Part shown: positions 1 to 13,000 of the stretch, in pieces
Position numbering within the stretch: position 1 is the stretch's first letter
Layout: every line of letters begins with the position of its first letter
Assembly: GCA_030267565.1 (NCBI GenBank)
Contig: BRXU01000002.1
Span: 7,631,001 to 7,695,000, forward strand
Length of the DNA stretch: 64,000 nt
Direction: 5' to 3'
Source: Pleodorina starrii
Taxonomy: Eukaryota; Chlorophyta; Chlorophyceae; Chlamydomonadales; Volvocaceae
Notes under the pieces: generated by a model
Told to the model about the DNA's origin: nothing
The model's database searches: none
What the model saw: only the letters and a program-made list of their open reading frames with translations
Translations under genes and position numbers: made by a program

Positions 1-3000
1 CCGGCGCGCGTTCCGCCGGACGGACCGACCCGCGGGTCACTCTCGCGCTCCAGCGTGCCCGTGTACAGCGGGTGCTCAAAGCTGTCGTCCACGAAGTGGC
101 CGCGGCCGCCAGCGGCGGCGGCGGCGCCGCCGGCGCCGCCGCCGCCACTGATGCCGCCTTGCACGCCGATGCTGCCGCTGGTGGTGCGGGTAAGGGCAGA
201 GCCTGCGTCGTCGTCGCCGCCGCCGCCGGCGCCGTCAGTGGCGCTGATACGGGCGGCGGCGGCGGCGGCGGCGCCGCCGCCAATGGCGACTGGGGTCGGC
301 GGCGTGGCTTGGCGCCGGAGGGGAAGGTTTACTAGCATGATGCCGGTTGGGAGGTTTGGCGGTCCGCCGAGACTCCGACGGGAGGATTGCGAAGAGGCGG
401 TCGCCTGGCTGGGGAGGCCACTGCGGGGGCCGTCACCCAGGCCGTCACCCGAGCGCGCCGCCGGCACCGGCAGCGGCCCACAAAAGTCCTCCGCGGTGCT
501 GCGCCGCACGAGCGGTGGCGGCGGCGGCGGCGGCAGCACTGTCGTGCTGAACGGTGACGGCATCGCGCCGCCGCCGTAGGGGTCGGTGTCAGCGGCGGCG
601 GCGGCGGCGGCAGCAGCCGGGTCTGACGGCGCAAACGGCTGGTACGGCGGCAACAGCCGCAACGACGGCGACGACGACGCCACTGGCCCCGCCACGGAGG
701 CGGTCCAGAAGCTCCCAGCCGCAGACTCCGGCGGCGGAAGCGGAGGAGGCGCCACCTCGCCGCCGGCCAGCGCCGCCGTCCTTTCCGACAGGGCAGCGTC
801 CACAGCAGCCTCCGCCGACGGCGCCGCCAGCGGCGCCGCCGCGGCAGCGGCGGTGGCCTGTTGTGCCATCAGCGGCTGCGCTGGTGTGATCAGTCCGCCG
901 CCGGTGGTGGCGGCGCTGGCAGCCCCCGAGAAGCAGCCCGACGGCTCAGCGCTATCCGTCGGCGGCGGCAGGATGAAACCCAGGTCGACCGGCTGGCCGC
1001 GGTTGTCGAAATAGTACGACGGCAGGCCGCCGTACACGTACCCCGAGTCCAGGCGACTCATGGCCCGCGACGCCGCCGTGCCGCCGCCGACGGAGCCCGG
1101 CCCGCCGCCGCCGCCGATGCCGTACAGCGCCAGCCCCAGGCCGGAGTAGCCGCTTCCGCCGCCGCCGCCGAGCGGCTGGGAGCTGCCGCCGCTGGGGAGA
1201 GGCTGAGAGAGGGTGCCGCCAGCGGCGGCGCCGCCGCCGGCGGTGGCTGCGTATCCGCTGGCGGTGAACTTGTGCATAGACTGTGAGGGCAGGAGCCAGG
1301 CGTATGTGCGCTCGGGCATGGGGACCTGCGGGACAGGGTCCAGGGAGGGAAACGGGGAATGGGGAAAGGGGCCATTGGGAGGGGGAAAGAAATAGAACCG
1401 AAGGGAGGGGGAAAGGAAAGGGAGACATGGAGAGGGGGGGCCGGGATGGTGCACCACGCAACAGGGGGGGTTAAGATTTCAGCTTTAAGGTTTGTTTTTG
1501 AGTTTATAGGGTTGTTTTAGGGTTTTTAATAAGGGAAAATCGATCATGTGTAGACCAAAGCGACTTGCCGACTGCGCGCCCCGCCCCCCCCCCCCCCCGC
1601 CCCCCCCCCCCCCCCCCCCCCCCCCGCCCCGCCCCCCCCCCCCCGCCGCCCCGCCCTGCCCTACCGGTCGACATCCGCTGTCAAGAGCTGCTGAAGAGCT
1701 GTTGCCCCCATTTGGGTCTCCACATACACACCCACTGGCACGGCGCGCTCGCTTACCTTGGCCACCGCCATCAGCGCCCTCAGCTGCCGCATCCCCTCGT
1801 GGCTCAGACCCGTCACACGGAACGACACCGTGGTCCCCGGCCGCCGCCCCAGGGCGCCTCGCAGCGGCAGCTCCAGAGCCCGCAGCGGCGTCCGCAGCTG
1901 ACCGTCACAGCCCACCACGATCGTCACCGCCACCGCATTACTCGCCTCCACCCCCACGAAACCGCCGCCGCCGCCGCCACCGCCGCCGCAGCTGTAGCCG
2001 GAAGCGGCAATGCCGTAGCTGGAAGTGCGGGCGCTGAAGGCCGCGCGGAGGGCGGCGGCGCCGCCGCCGGCGGCGGCGGCGGCGGCGGCCGCTGACGAAG
2101 TCGGCATGAGGTGTGTGTGGCCGGTGGTGCTGCCGGCGCGGGCGGCGGCGGCGGCGGCGGCGCTGCCGCCGTCGGACACGACCATGTCGGTCACAGCGGC
2201 GGCCGTCGTGGAGGCAAGATCCGGATCTGTCGTACCATCTCCCAGGTCGGGCGGCGGCCCAGCGGCGAAGGCGCTGCGGGCGCGCGAGTAGACGCGGCAT
2301 ACGGAGATGCCACCGCCGCCGCCGCCGCCGCCGCAACCACCACCGCCGCCGCCACCGCTGCCGCCGCTGCCAGCAGTTTCGACGTGGGTGTGGCTGTGGT
2401 GGAGGGTGACGGGCTGCTTCTGCTGTGGGTAAGCCCCGTATTTCGGCGGCGAGATGTGGGCTGTCGCCGGCGCCATCGGCATACGCGGCGTCGCCGCCGC
2501 CAGCCCTTCTGCGCCGCCGCTGGCCCTTGGGAACAGCAGGCCGCCTTCGCTGCCGCCATCGCCGCCGCCGCCGCCGTTGCCGAAGGCGGCGGCGGTTGCC
2601 GCCAGCAGCGCGGCAGGTATCGGCGGCTGTGCGCCGCGGTGAGACGACGGCGTCGAGGCGCCTTGCGGCTGCGACGACGATCCGCTGCCGCCGCCGCCGC
2701 CGCCGTCGCTCCGGAACCGCACCGACGCAACCCGGTCGCCGCCGGCCCGGCGTCCGACGCCGATGGCGGCGGCGGCGGTGCTCCCACACGCCGCCGTCAC
2801 CATTGGCGCCATGGCTTCGTCGACGGCGACCTCCGGCGGTGCGCCTCCGGACGTCAGGGTGGCGAGAACGAGGCCAGCGCCACCGCCACCGCCGCCGCCG
2901 CCGCCAGCGAGGCCTTTTCCGGACGAGTCCTGGAGGCTGCGCAGCGCCGCCCGCGCCGTCGCGTCCATTCGAAAGGAGACCTCCAGCTCCTCCTCGTCGT

Positions 3001-6000
3001 CGTCAATGTTCGCGGGCTCCCCCCTGGCAGCGGCGGCGACGGCGGCGGCGACGGCGTCGTCGACGGCGTCGTCGCGCTCCCACAGGGAGGCCAGCGCCTC
3101 CGCAGCGTCGATGATGTACGATGGCTCCACCGCCGCCGCCGCCGCCGCCGCTACTGCCGCTACTGACGGGGAGGTCAGCGGCGGCGACAGCGGCTGCTGT
3201 GGGTTGGGCGCGGCCGCCGGCGTGGACTGGTGGGCGGAACCCTCCAGGGAAGAACGGGAGTACGGCATGAACGAGAAGGAGTTTGCGGGCGCCTCCGCCG
3301 GCAGCGCTACGCTCAGCGGAACGCCCCCTGACGGCGACTTGGCCGCCGCCGCCGCCGTCGCCGCCGCTGTCGCCAGTGTTCGTTGCTCCGTCGGCGCGGT
3401 GGCGGCGGCGATGGCGGCCGGCGCCGGCGGCGGCGGCGGCGGCGAATCGCCGCCGCCGGCGCGCAGGATCGCCAGCCCCGCGTCGAATATGTCCACCGCC
3501 ATTCCCTCAACCTCAAGCACCAATGAAGACGGCCTCGAGCCCCTGCTGCCCAACACGCTTCGCCCCACCGCGCCGCCACTGCGTCCGTCGCCGCTGCCGC
3601 CGCCGCCGCCGCTGCCGCCGCTGCCGTCAGCGGCACCGGCCGCAGAAAGCGCGGCCGGCGTCGGTGAACGTGTACGGCAGCCTGGCAGCGCCGAAGGTGG
3701 AGAGGGCCCGGTGGAGGTGGAAAAGCCGCTGCCGTTGGCGTCGCCGTCGCCGCTGCGGTCGCTGGCGTCGCTTGTGGTGGTGGTGGCGGCGGCGATGACG
3801 TCATCTTCCAACAGCCGCTGTACGTCGGCCCGCAGTCGGGCGGCTGGAGCCAGGTCCTGCGTGGGGAAGGACGGATACGGGAGATACGGGAGGCACGAGT
3901 CGTACGAACAGTACGGGCGGTTTCAGAAAGGGTGTCGCGAGGACAGGCTGATCAGGCAAACCACAACCCGGACACTCACACTCACATCAGCGGAACCCAG
4001 CGACACGGCTTCTGCCCTTCGGGCGGCTTCCTAACTTCCTAGTTTGTTTCCTGCATGTCTGAAGGGTTTTACATACGAGCATAAGGATTAAGAAGGGTAC
4101 AAGGGTTTTTTCTCCCATCCACGCCTCCGCCCACCTCCAGAGCCGCTGGCGCCGACACGGCGGCCGCGCCGCCCCCCAGCAGCTGCGTCAACCTCGGCGA
4201 TGCGCCTCCTGCCGCCGCCACCGCCACTTCCGCCGGCGGCGGTGCCTCCGCCGCCACTGGCGCCGCCGAAGCGGCCAACGCCGGCGGCGGCGCTGCGTCG
4301 CCGCCACCGCCGCCGCGGCCGCCGTCAACGTCGCCGCCGCCGCCGCCGTTGGGTGGCGTCGAGGCAACGGCGGCCGTTTGGGAGCTCAGCAGCCCAGGGG
4401 AGCCGGCGTGATCCCGCTCCCGCTCCCGCCATTTCTCTCGCGTCTGCAGGTCCTGCTGCTGCTGCTGCTGCTGTGGGGGCTCTTCAACCGGCGTAAAAGG
4501 AGCAGGAGCAGGAGCTGCGCTTGTTCCGTCTGACGGCCGCGGGGCCAGTAGCGCCACACCGCCACAGCCGCCGTCACCGCCGCCGCCGCCCTCAACGGCG
4601 CCCGCCGTCGCGGCACTCGCCACGCCGGCGCCCTCAGACCGTTCGGCAGCCAAGGCCGCTGCGGCTGACGAGCGCTGCGGGCGCGGCGGCGGCGGCGACG
4701 CGCCGTCCTGGCTGTACGGCAATGCCGTACTGGCCGCGGCGCAGGCACTGGAACTTGTGTTCTGCAGGCTTTGCTGGTTATTCTGAAAGGAGCGGTGTCG
4801 GTGGTACACAGGGGTGTTGTTGTGGCGATGGTGGGGGTGGGTTTGGGCGCGGCTCGCGGCCGACCCGGCCGACCCACGGGTCGGTACTGCGGCTCGGTCC
4901 TGCGGCAGGTTCACGGAGCTGCGGCCCAGGCTGCTGCCGGCGCGCGGCAGCTCGCCGGTGCCGGCTCCCCTTCCGCCGCCGCCATTGCCGCCGCCGCCGC
5001 TGCATGGCCCATGCGCCGCGCCTCCGCTGCTGCCGCCTCCGCTGCTGCCGCCTCCGCTGCTGCCGTCGGCGGCGGCGGCGGCGCCGCCAGCAGCAGCAAT
5101 GGTGAAGCTGCTGCCGCCGCGCTCCAACGCGAACCGGTGGAGGCTGCTGACGCTGCCCTCCGCGCCGCGACGGTTCATCGACGCCCGGTTGCCGGCGGCG
5201 GCGGCGGCGGCAAGGTCGCACGACACAAACGCCGCCAGCGGCGGCGAGGCCAGCGCCTGCCCGGCCCAGCCGCCGCTGCGGAAGGATGCCGTACATGGAC
5301 CGTGCGCCGCCGCCGCCCCGCCGCCGCCAGCGCCGCCAACGCCGGCGCCGGCCGTACTTCGCGCCGCCAGCGCCGCCGCAAGCAGCGTCGGCGTCCTGCG
5401 TGGCGAGGTCGCGCCGCCGCCTCCGCCGCCGACGGCGTAGCCGTTCTCCGACACGAGCCGCCCGCCGCCGCCGCCGTTCATGTGCCCGGCGTGCAGTACG
5501 AACGCTGCCATACTGGAGTTCGCACGCGCACAGGACGACGTCGCGGAGCGGACCAGCGCCCTGCCGCCGCCACCGCCGGCACCGCTGGGACTCAGCATCC
5601 AGTGCTGCTGCTGCTGTTGTTGATGAAGCGACGCAGATGCGCAAGACTGCAGCGGCTGCAGTCCGCTGGCGGGACCGCCGCCACCGCCGCCAGCGCCGCC
5701 GCCGCCGCCTCGTGGGGCGTTTGCGATGGTGATGTGAGTGGCGAACTGCAGAGCGGTGTAGATTGCCGCCAGCTGCTGACTGCGGGCGATGAACTTGTAG
5801 TCGGCGCTCTGCGCGGGCAGACCCATGGGTCGGTGGGTCAGTGAGGCGGTCGGTGGGTCAGTGAGGCGGTCGGTGGGTCAGTGAGGCGTTCGATGGGTCA
5901 GTGAGGCGGTCGATGGGTCAGTGAGGCGGTCGGTGGGTCAGTGACGCGGTCGGTGGGTCAGTGAAGCGGTCGGTGGGTCAGTGAGGCGGTCGGTGGGTCA

Positions 6001-7783
6001 GCGAGGCGGTCGATGGGTCAGTGAGGCGGTCGATGGGTCAGTGAGGCGGTCGATGGGTCAGTGAGGCGGTCGGTGGGTCAGTGACGCGGTCGGTGGGTCA
6101 GTGAGGCGGTCGGTGGGTCAGTGTGGCGGTCGGTGGGTCAGTGAGGCGGTCGATGGGTCAGTGAGGCGGTCGGTGGGTCAGCGAGGCGGTCGATGGGTCA
6201 GTGAGGCGGTCGATGGGTCAGTGAGGCGGTCGATGGGTCAGTGAAGCGGTCGGTGGGTCAGTGAGGCGGTCGGTGGGTCAGTGAGGCGGTCGGTGGGTCA
6301 GTGAGGCGGTCGATGGGTCAGTGAAGCGGTCGGTGGGTCAGTGAGGCGGTCGGTGGGTCAGCGAGGCGGTCGATGGGTCAGTGAGGCGGTCGATGGGTCA
6401 GTGAGGCGGTCGGTGGGTCAGTGAGGCGGTCGATGGGTCAGTGAAGCGGTCGGTGGGTCAGTGAGGCGGTCGGTGGGTCAGCGAGGCGGTCGATGGGTCA
6501 GTGAGGCGGTCGATGGGTCAGTGAGGCGGTCGGTGGGTCAGTGAGGCCCATGGGGATTACGGTTGGCCGTTTGGCTCGACGTGGACGGAACACGGCGGCA
6601 AAGGGGCGGTTAAGCAGCAACCCGATCGAAGTGCACCGAACCCCCGATGAAGAACGCGTGTTAATAAGCACAACACTCAACCCCCCATCCATGAACCCTA
6701 AAACCCTCAAAACCCTTACACCCCGCTCGTTCCCCCTGCCGCCGCCACGCACGTTCAGATCAATGACGACCACCCCCAGCGCCAGCCCCGCCTCCAGCGA
6801 TCGTACGACATGGTGCGGCAGCTCCAAGCCACCGCCGCCGCCACCGCTTCCGCCACCGCTTCCCCCATTCCCGCTGCCGATCGCCGCCGCCGCCGTCATC
6901 GGCGGCGGCGGCGCCTCCTCATACACCATCGACTCATCAACGAGCACACTAGCCGGCCTCAACGCCGGGTTCCGAGCCCACCACGATGGAAACGGCAGCC
7001 CTCGAAGGTCCAGACGTTCCATCGCCGCGACCGCAGCCCACAGGCCGCCAGGCGGCCGGCCGCCGGCCGGCGACGCGGCCGCGTCGCCGCCGCCGCCGCC
7101 AAGTCCGGCGGGGCCGAGCGACGGATACCCGTTGAGCAGCGGCGCCGCGGCGCTGTAGCCGCCGCCAGTGGCGGGCCGCGACGAGTCGCGGCCCAGGCTG
7201 CGGCGGCGGACGTCACGGCCGCCGCCGGCGGCGGCGGCGGCGCCGCCGCCGGCGTTTGCGGGCCTGTGCAGGGCGCAGAGCTCCAGGTGTGCGATGAGGT
7301 GGTGTCCGCGGCTGCGACCCGGCTGCAGATCCACCGGAGGAGGAGGTGGCGCATGGGCCGCGTGGGGCTGCGGGTGGGTGGGACCCGTGGGTCGGTGGGC
7401 GAGAAGGCCCCCCGATGGGGCCAGACGGGTGCGGTGGGCTTGATACGGGACACCAACCAGTGTGTGTGTGTGTGTGTGTGTGCGCGCAGGACACCAGGAT
7501 CAACGACGGACTAACGGACGATGGGTCACATTCGAACACGAGACGGGGAGAGGGGGGCAGTGCAGGGCATTGCAGTGCATTAAGGGCCAGCTGCTAGACA
7601 GCCCGTTGGCTCTACTCTTCACGAGAGTGGAGCCCCTCACTGACAACCACCACCACACATACATACACATACACACACTCGAAGACAGCGTAACAGGGGG
7701 ACAGCGGGGCGGAGCGGCCCTGAGGGCGATGCCGTACCTGCCAGTCGGCCATGAGGGCATTGTTGAGGTTGCCGTTGTTGTTG

Positions 7784-7815
<32 letters not shown>

Positions 7816-7836
7816 GGCCTGCCGGTTGGGCCCGGC
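1..7836 (-). CDS. Very large low-complexity protein, 3' part, function unknown (partial)
   Basis: Five exons can be chained on the minus strand: 7836-7738, 7322-6753, 5808-4135, 3856-1757 and 1280-1 (open at the edge). Every junction is GT..AG and phase 0, and the chain gives about 1,900 residues without a stop, so the model is well supported although the family is not recognised. Most of the protein is Ala/Gly/Ser/Pro/Asn homopolymer. Ordered-looking islands are an Asn run followed by NLNNALMADWQ, HHLIAHLELCALHR, SADYKFIARSQQLAAIYTAL, a segment VTIVVGCDGQLRTPLRALEL continuing to SHEGMRQLRALMAVAK, SGYVYGGLPSYYFDNRGQ and FVDDSFEHPLYTGTLERE near the edge. No catalytic motif or membrane segment was seen. 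The 5' end is uncertain: exons upstream could connect to the leucine-rich-repeat gene at 9408-16306, whose last identified exon still ends in a donor site. Confidence 0.6.
5829..6548. repeat. 20-bp minisatellite, about 36 copies, inside an intron
   Basis: The unit is close to CGGTGGGTCAGTGAGGCGGT, repeated head to tail with two main variants (cggtggg and cgatggg). It fills about 720 of the 944 bp of the intron at 6752-5809 of the large minus-strand gene. Blocks beginning gcgaggcggtcgatggg recur at about 6001, 6181, 6361 and 6481, so a 120/180-bp higher-order order is visible. The short string cccatggg stands at both ends of the array. Confidence 0.95.
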
Positions 7837-8287
7837 CTGCAAGGGCGGTTAACGGTTGACGGTTGGATGGAGCGTATTGAGGTCAGGTCAAGCGGCTGCA
7901 AAGCGGACAGGAGATGAAGTGCCCGCCGCTGACGCTTGTCAACCAACTTAGGGTGTTTATGCGCGGGTATGAAACTGGCACCCACCCACCTACCCACCCA
8001 GCCCTTCCGGCACCCCACCCCTCAGAACTCTCGCCCTCCTGACGCCACTCTCCGCCGCCCTGGCCCTCCCTAACCCCCTAACCACTCTAACCACCCGCTC
8101 CTAACCGCCGCCGCCGCACCCCGGTTTTGCCGGCTCGCAAGTGGAGGCCAGGGGACGACCACCCGCCTTTGCCGCCATTACGCCGCCTTCGCCTTTGCCC
8201 CCTCGTTGCCCCTCCTGACTCTCTCCACTCCACTCGACACATTAGCGCCAACCCCCCCTTTCCCCAGGCCTTTTTCTGTTGATTTAC

Positions 8288-8322
8288 CGTTTACAGGCTC
8301 GGGCCCATACGTGGATAATCCC
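8288..8322 (+). repeat. Dispersed motif A, copy 1
   Basis: Reads accgtttacaggctcggg then cccatacgtggataatccc. Matches the copies near 9751, 13032, 15141, 24800, 30281 and 39104. Confidence 0.7.
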
Positions 8323-8559
8323 TTCCCCCAGACCTCCCATATCCCCCAACCTCCCTCCCCCGCTCACCCGCACCCCCCGCACCGAGCCTGGGGCCTGGAG
8401 CGCACTGTCACCACACACACACACACACACACGTGGGTAACGGCAGCGGCAGCGGCTGCGTGCCCAGCCATCACAGCCCGAAGTAAGCGCAAGCAGACGC
8501 AGCTCTAAACCCTAAACCCCCATTTCCCCTAGGTAGGGACATTGCCTGATCAGGCAACT

Positions 8560-8935
8560 ACCGGTACCCGGATGCACACCCACCATCGACCAGGACGGCA
8601 GCGAGTGCAACGCAGCCCCTCCGCCGCCTCCTCCTCCTCCGCCGCCGCCGCCTCCCCCCATGGAGAGTGACGCCGCCGCCGCCCCCGCAGCAGCCAGCAT
8701 CACCATTGCGGACGACCCCAACCTCTCCAAGCGATCCGAGGGGCAGGGCGACAGCACCGGCCCCGACGGTAACGTCTGCAGCGGCAGCGGCGGCAGCGGC
8801 GGCGACGGCGACGGCGACGGCGACGGCGTCGTTGCCTCCGCCAGTGCCGTCGCGGACGCCCGTTCGCGCATCGAGGAGGAGGTGGGCCCGCCGCCGCCGC
8901 CGCCAGCGGCGGCGATGCCGGCGGCGGCGGCTGCT
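8560..8935 (-). other. Possible coding exon, Gly/Ala/Pro-rich, frame unresolved
   Basis: A minus-strand stretch following a CCTAG acceptor-like site near 8932 is open in two frames. One reads SSSMRERASATALAEATT then a Pro-rich run, RLERLGSSAMVMLAAAG and a poly-Gly run, ending near SWSM before a GTGGGT donor. The other reads a run of Ala and Val then PLGSLGEVGVVRNGDAG. It may be the exon after 9529-9408 of the leucine-rich-repeat gene, or link that gene to the 1-7836 gene. Coding status is likely, assignment is not. Confidence 0.35.
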
Positions 8936-9407
8936 AGGGTCGCGGCGGGGTTGGAGTAGGAGGCGATTCGGAGGTTTGAGGGGGTGAGGGTGCGGGGGGT
9001 GAGGGTGCGGGGAGTCATCATCCTACGGGGAAGGGGGGGCCAACGGGGGGGAGGGGAAGGGGGAGGGGGGATAAGAAAACCATACCGCAGTGAAGGGACG
9101 GAGGAGGAGGGGGAGGGGGAGGGGGAGAGGGAGAGGGAGGAGGGAGGGGGGTGGGGCGGGGGAGGGGGAGGGGGAGGGGCCGAGGCTGCCAAAAGCGGCC
9201 GTGTGTCAAACGCCAGTCAGCGGAGTGGGGGGCAAGGGGGCCGGAGGAGCGACTGCCCCGCCCCCTTTTTCTCCCGCACACCCCCGCTACGAACACTCCA
9301 GCGACGCGTTGCCAACCTCACCCTTCGCCCCTCCCCACCTCCTTCCTTCCCACCGCCTCTTCCCCCCTCCTATAGGATCCAGGATCCAGAATCCAGGGGG
9401 GTCTTAC

Positions 9408-10010
9408 CTGGGTGTGGCCGCCCTCGACGCCACTCGGGAAGCGGCCGCATCGCTGTTGTGGTTGAGATGCAGTCGCTGCAGGGAGGGGAAGGCCTCAAGC
9501 AGGGCGGCGGTCCAACCCATCAGGGAGTCCTGGAAGACAAAGGGGCAGGGCAGGGCAGGAGGAGGGGGGCCGGGGGGCCGGGGGGTTTGAAGAGTGAATT
9601 TGCAAGAATGAAGTAAGAAGCCCTGCGGAGGGGGGGGCGGAGGTTGGAGCGGGTGGGTTGGGGTTGGGGTAAAAAGAAGATACCGCAGGGTGAAGAGTGT
9701 AATGTAAGAACGGGGCCCCGGGGGCGGGGGACTGTTATCGGGGGGGAGGGGTGTCATCCACGTATACCGGTAGGTCGGGGGGGGGCGGCGGGGGACAAAG
9801 AGGGAAACGAAAGGGGAAGGGCAGGGAGTGGAGGGGTAAGGAAAGGCGGCTCGCAAAGGCGACCCCCCCCCGAGGCGACGATCGTGAAGCGCGGACCCAC
9901 TTGGCTGTACGGCACTTACCGAACATCATACCTGATAGGGAAAGGAGAGGGGGGGAGGGGATAGGGCAGGGGGGAGGGGAGAGAGGGAGGAGACAGTCCG
10001 AAAAGCCAGG

Positions 10011-10041
<31 letters not shown>

Positions 10042-13000
10042 GCACTTGGAGACGAGCAGCCCCCCCTCCCCCCCGCCGCCGTTTCCAGGCGTCAAACCGC
10101 AGCTCCTAAACAGGCAACCAGCCCCCCTGTGGCCCCTCCCTCCCGCTCCAGCCCTCCCCCATACTTGCCGCCTCTTGTCGCCCGCTCCAGACGCCTCCAG
10201 CCCCTCCCTTCCCCTTCTCCCTCCCCTACCCCACTCCACCCCTGTCCGTGTCCCGTCCCCCCCGCCCCTCCCCCCCTTCAACTGGGGATCAACAACGTCC
10301 GCATTCACTCACTCTTATATAAAGGAGCATATTACTCCCTGACCCCCCTCCCCTCCCCCCTCCCCTCCCCCCGTTTTCCCTTCCTTCCACCCCACCTGAA
10401 TCCAGTTGAAGCTGAGGTCTATTTCCCGCATTGCCGTACAGTTCCTCAGCTGCCCCACCTCCGACCAGTCGGGTACGTCATCCCCGATGTGGTTCTGACT
10501 AAAGTCGATCTGCTCCAGGGTGGGACACTCGGCGGCGCCGCGGAGAATCTCCGCAGCGCCTGGGAGGGAAAGGGGGGGATAAGGGGGGGGGGGAAATCGG
10601 GGGGGGGTTGAAGGGGGTTAGAGGGGGGGCTTTGGTACTTCGGTCGGATTTGGATACTTGAGCTTAGAGCGGGGAGGGTGGGTGGGTGGGAGGTAGGGAG
10701 GGTGGAGCAACCAGGCAACCGGCGGGGGTTCAGTCGTTTTGGGGGGTTCGCGAGGCCGCTGGGTTTCGGAGCTTGGGTTTGGAATCCACGCACGCACACA
10801 CACACACACACACTCACGCCGGGCAGGCGCGTGTCGTCACGCTCGGTGGTGGCCACACCACCACCACCACCATCGTCACCGTCACCACCGCCATGACGCT
10901 GCTTCCAGCAGCGCACCCATTGGCTCCATCCCCACACATCCCATCGCACCCCAACCTTCGCCGTCCTCCTGAGGCTCGGTAAACTCCCACCCACCCACCC
11001 ACTTATCGGTATCGGTTGGGGAAATTAAAATTTCCCTTCCCCCAACCCGTCCAGGTACCCGCCCCCCGCCACCCCCCACCCCACCCCGCCCACCCCCCAC
11101 CCCATCCCGCCACCCCAACCCATCCCGACCCACCCCGACCCATCCCGCCACCCACCCACCCCGACCCACCCCCCACCCACCCCCAACCACCCCAACCCAC
11201 CCCAACCCACCCCAACCCACCCCAACCCACCCCGACCCACCCACCCACCCAGGCTGGCGATGTTGCAAAAGGGCAGCAGCAGCACCCTCAGCCCCCCACT
11301 GCCCCTCAGCATCCCCCTCAGCTCCTTGGCGCCCCGCAACCCCCACAACTGGTTGTTGGATAGGTCCAGGTGGGTTACGGAGCGGTTGGCGGACAGACCG
11401 TCACACAGCATACACAGCGTGCTGACTGCGGGGGTGGGGGAGGGGGGGTGTGAAGGGGGAGGGGGTTGTGAAGGGAGGGGTGATGAAGCGGGGTTGTGTG
11501 AAGGTGGTGGGAGGAGGGGGTGAAGTAGGGGGGGCGAAGCAGGGGTTGAGGGGGGTGGGGGTTGGAGTACGACATGCCACAGAGGCAAAGCTGACAGGGG
11601 CTGACAGACGTGTTGAGAAAGTCCAAGAAACGAAATAGTAGAGGAGGGTGAGGGTGAAGGGGGGGGGGGCTGTTAGGGTGTGGGAGGAGGGGAGGTGGGA
11701 GGAGGAACCGGAGGGAGGAGGGGAGCGAGGCGACACCACGGGGTAGCGGTGGGTGGGTGAGGGAAGGCGGAGGTGCGAGGCGGACGGCGAGGCGGGGTTG
11801 GGAGCGACGTGGCAAGCGAGGCGGCAGACGAGCCTCCCCACAACCACCACCATCGCCACCGCCCTCGCCCTCATCCCCCCACCTCCCCACCCCCCTGCAA
11901 TCGCAATGTCCAGTCCAGCCCAGCCCAGTCCAGCCCAGGCCCCCCCCCTCCCTGCCCCTCATTGTTATATAAAGGAGCATATCACTCCCTGCCCCCCCCC
12001 CCAGCACTCACTCCCTGACGACATGACATCCTTGAGCACCAGTCGTGTGAGCACGCAGGAGCGGGAGGGCAGGTAGGAGGTCAGCACACCGAAGAAGTCC
12101 AACTGGGGAGGGAGATGGAGGGGGGGGGGCGGGGGGAGGGAGGGGGGGGGCAGGTTGGGGGAGGGGGGGGGTGTAGGCGTGAGCGGGGGGTAAGGGGGGA
12201 GGGGAAGGCCGTGTGTATTGGACAAGACTGCCCTCCCTCACCCACCCACGCGTGCTCCCACTTGCACTTTTGTGCTCACTTGCGCTCACCAGATGCCCCC
12301 CCTCCCTCCCTCGCAAACCCTCTCGCATCCACGAAGGCCCACCCCACCCCACCAAGCCACCCCCCCCCCACCTGCCACACCTGCCACACCTGCCACACCT
12401 GCCACACCTGCCGCATCATGGGACTGCTCTACGTTTTCTCCCACCCCTAACCACAACCACCGGCGCCCCCAAAACACACCAACCCCCCTCCCCTCTCCCC
12501 CCTCCCCCCCCTCCCCCCCAAACCTGCAACTTGGCGTCACACAGCACCAGCGACCTCAACCCCTGACGTATGACCAGCTCCAACAGCGTACGACAGTGCC
12601 TGCCGTACACGAGGTCGGGATTGGGAGCGCGGGAGCGCGGGAGCGCGGGAGGAGGCGGAGGGCGCAGAGGTAAAAGCAACGCGCGCGCGGGGGGGTTTGA
12701 AGGTTTTTTTTGGGGGGGGGGGGGGGTGAAAGCGGCGTGGCGCCGGTGTGGCAGATCACACGCGCTTTGGCGCCCGTGTACACCGCCTGGCATCTCCGTC
12801 TCTGAGCAAGACCCGCGTCGCCACAACCGGCACGCGGTTCCCGCAAAACCCTAAACCCTGAACCCATCCGTCCCGCCCTCAATCCCCCACCCACCCCCTT
12901 TCCCCGCAACCTTCCCAGCCCAGGCCCCGCCGCCCCGCCTCTCTTGCCCCGCCGCGCCCCGCGCCGCCCCTTCCTCCCGCTCTCCTCTTGTATACATGCA

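Noticed and set aside
1579..1650. Long C-homopolymer run as a possible assembly gap or error
   Set aside because: It falls inside an intron with correct splice sites on both sides; such runs are common in this genome, so I make no further claim.
5829..6548. Possible CRISPR array because of regular 20-bp repeats
   Set aside because: There are no unique spacers; it is a simple head-to-tail minisatellite in a eukaryotic intron.
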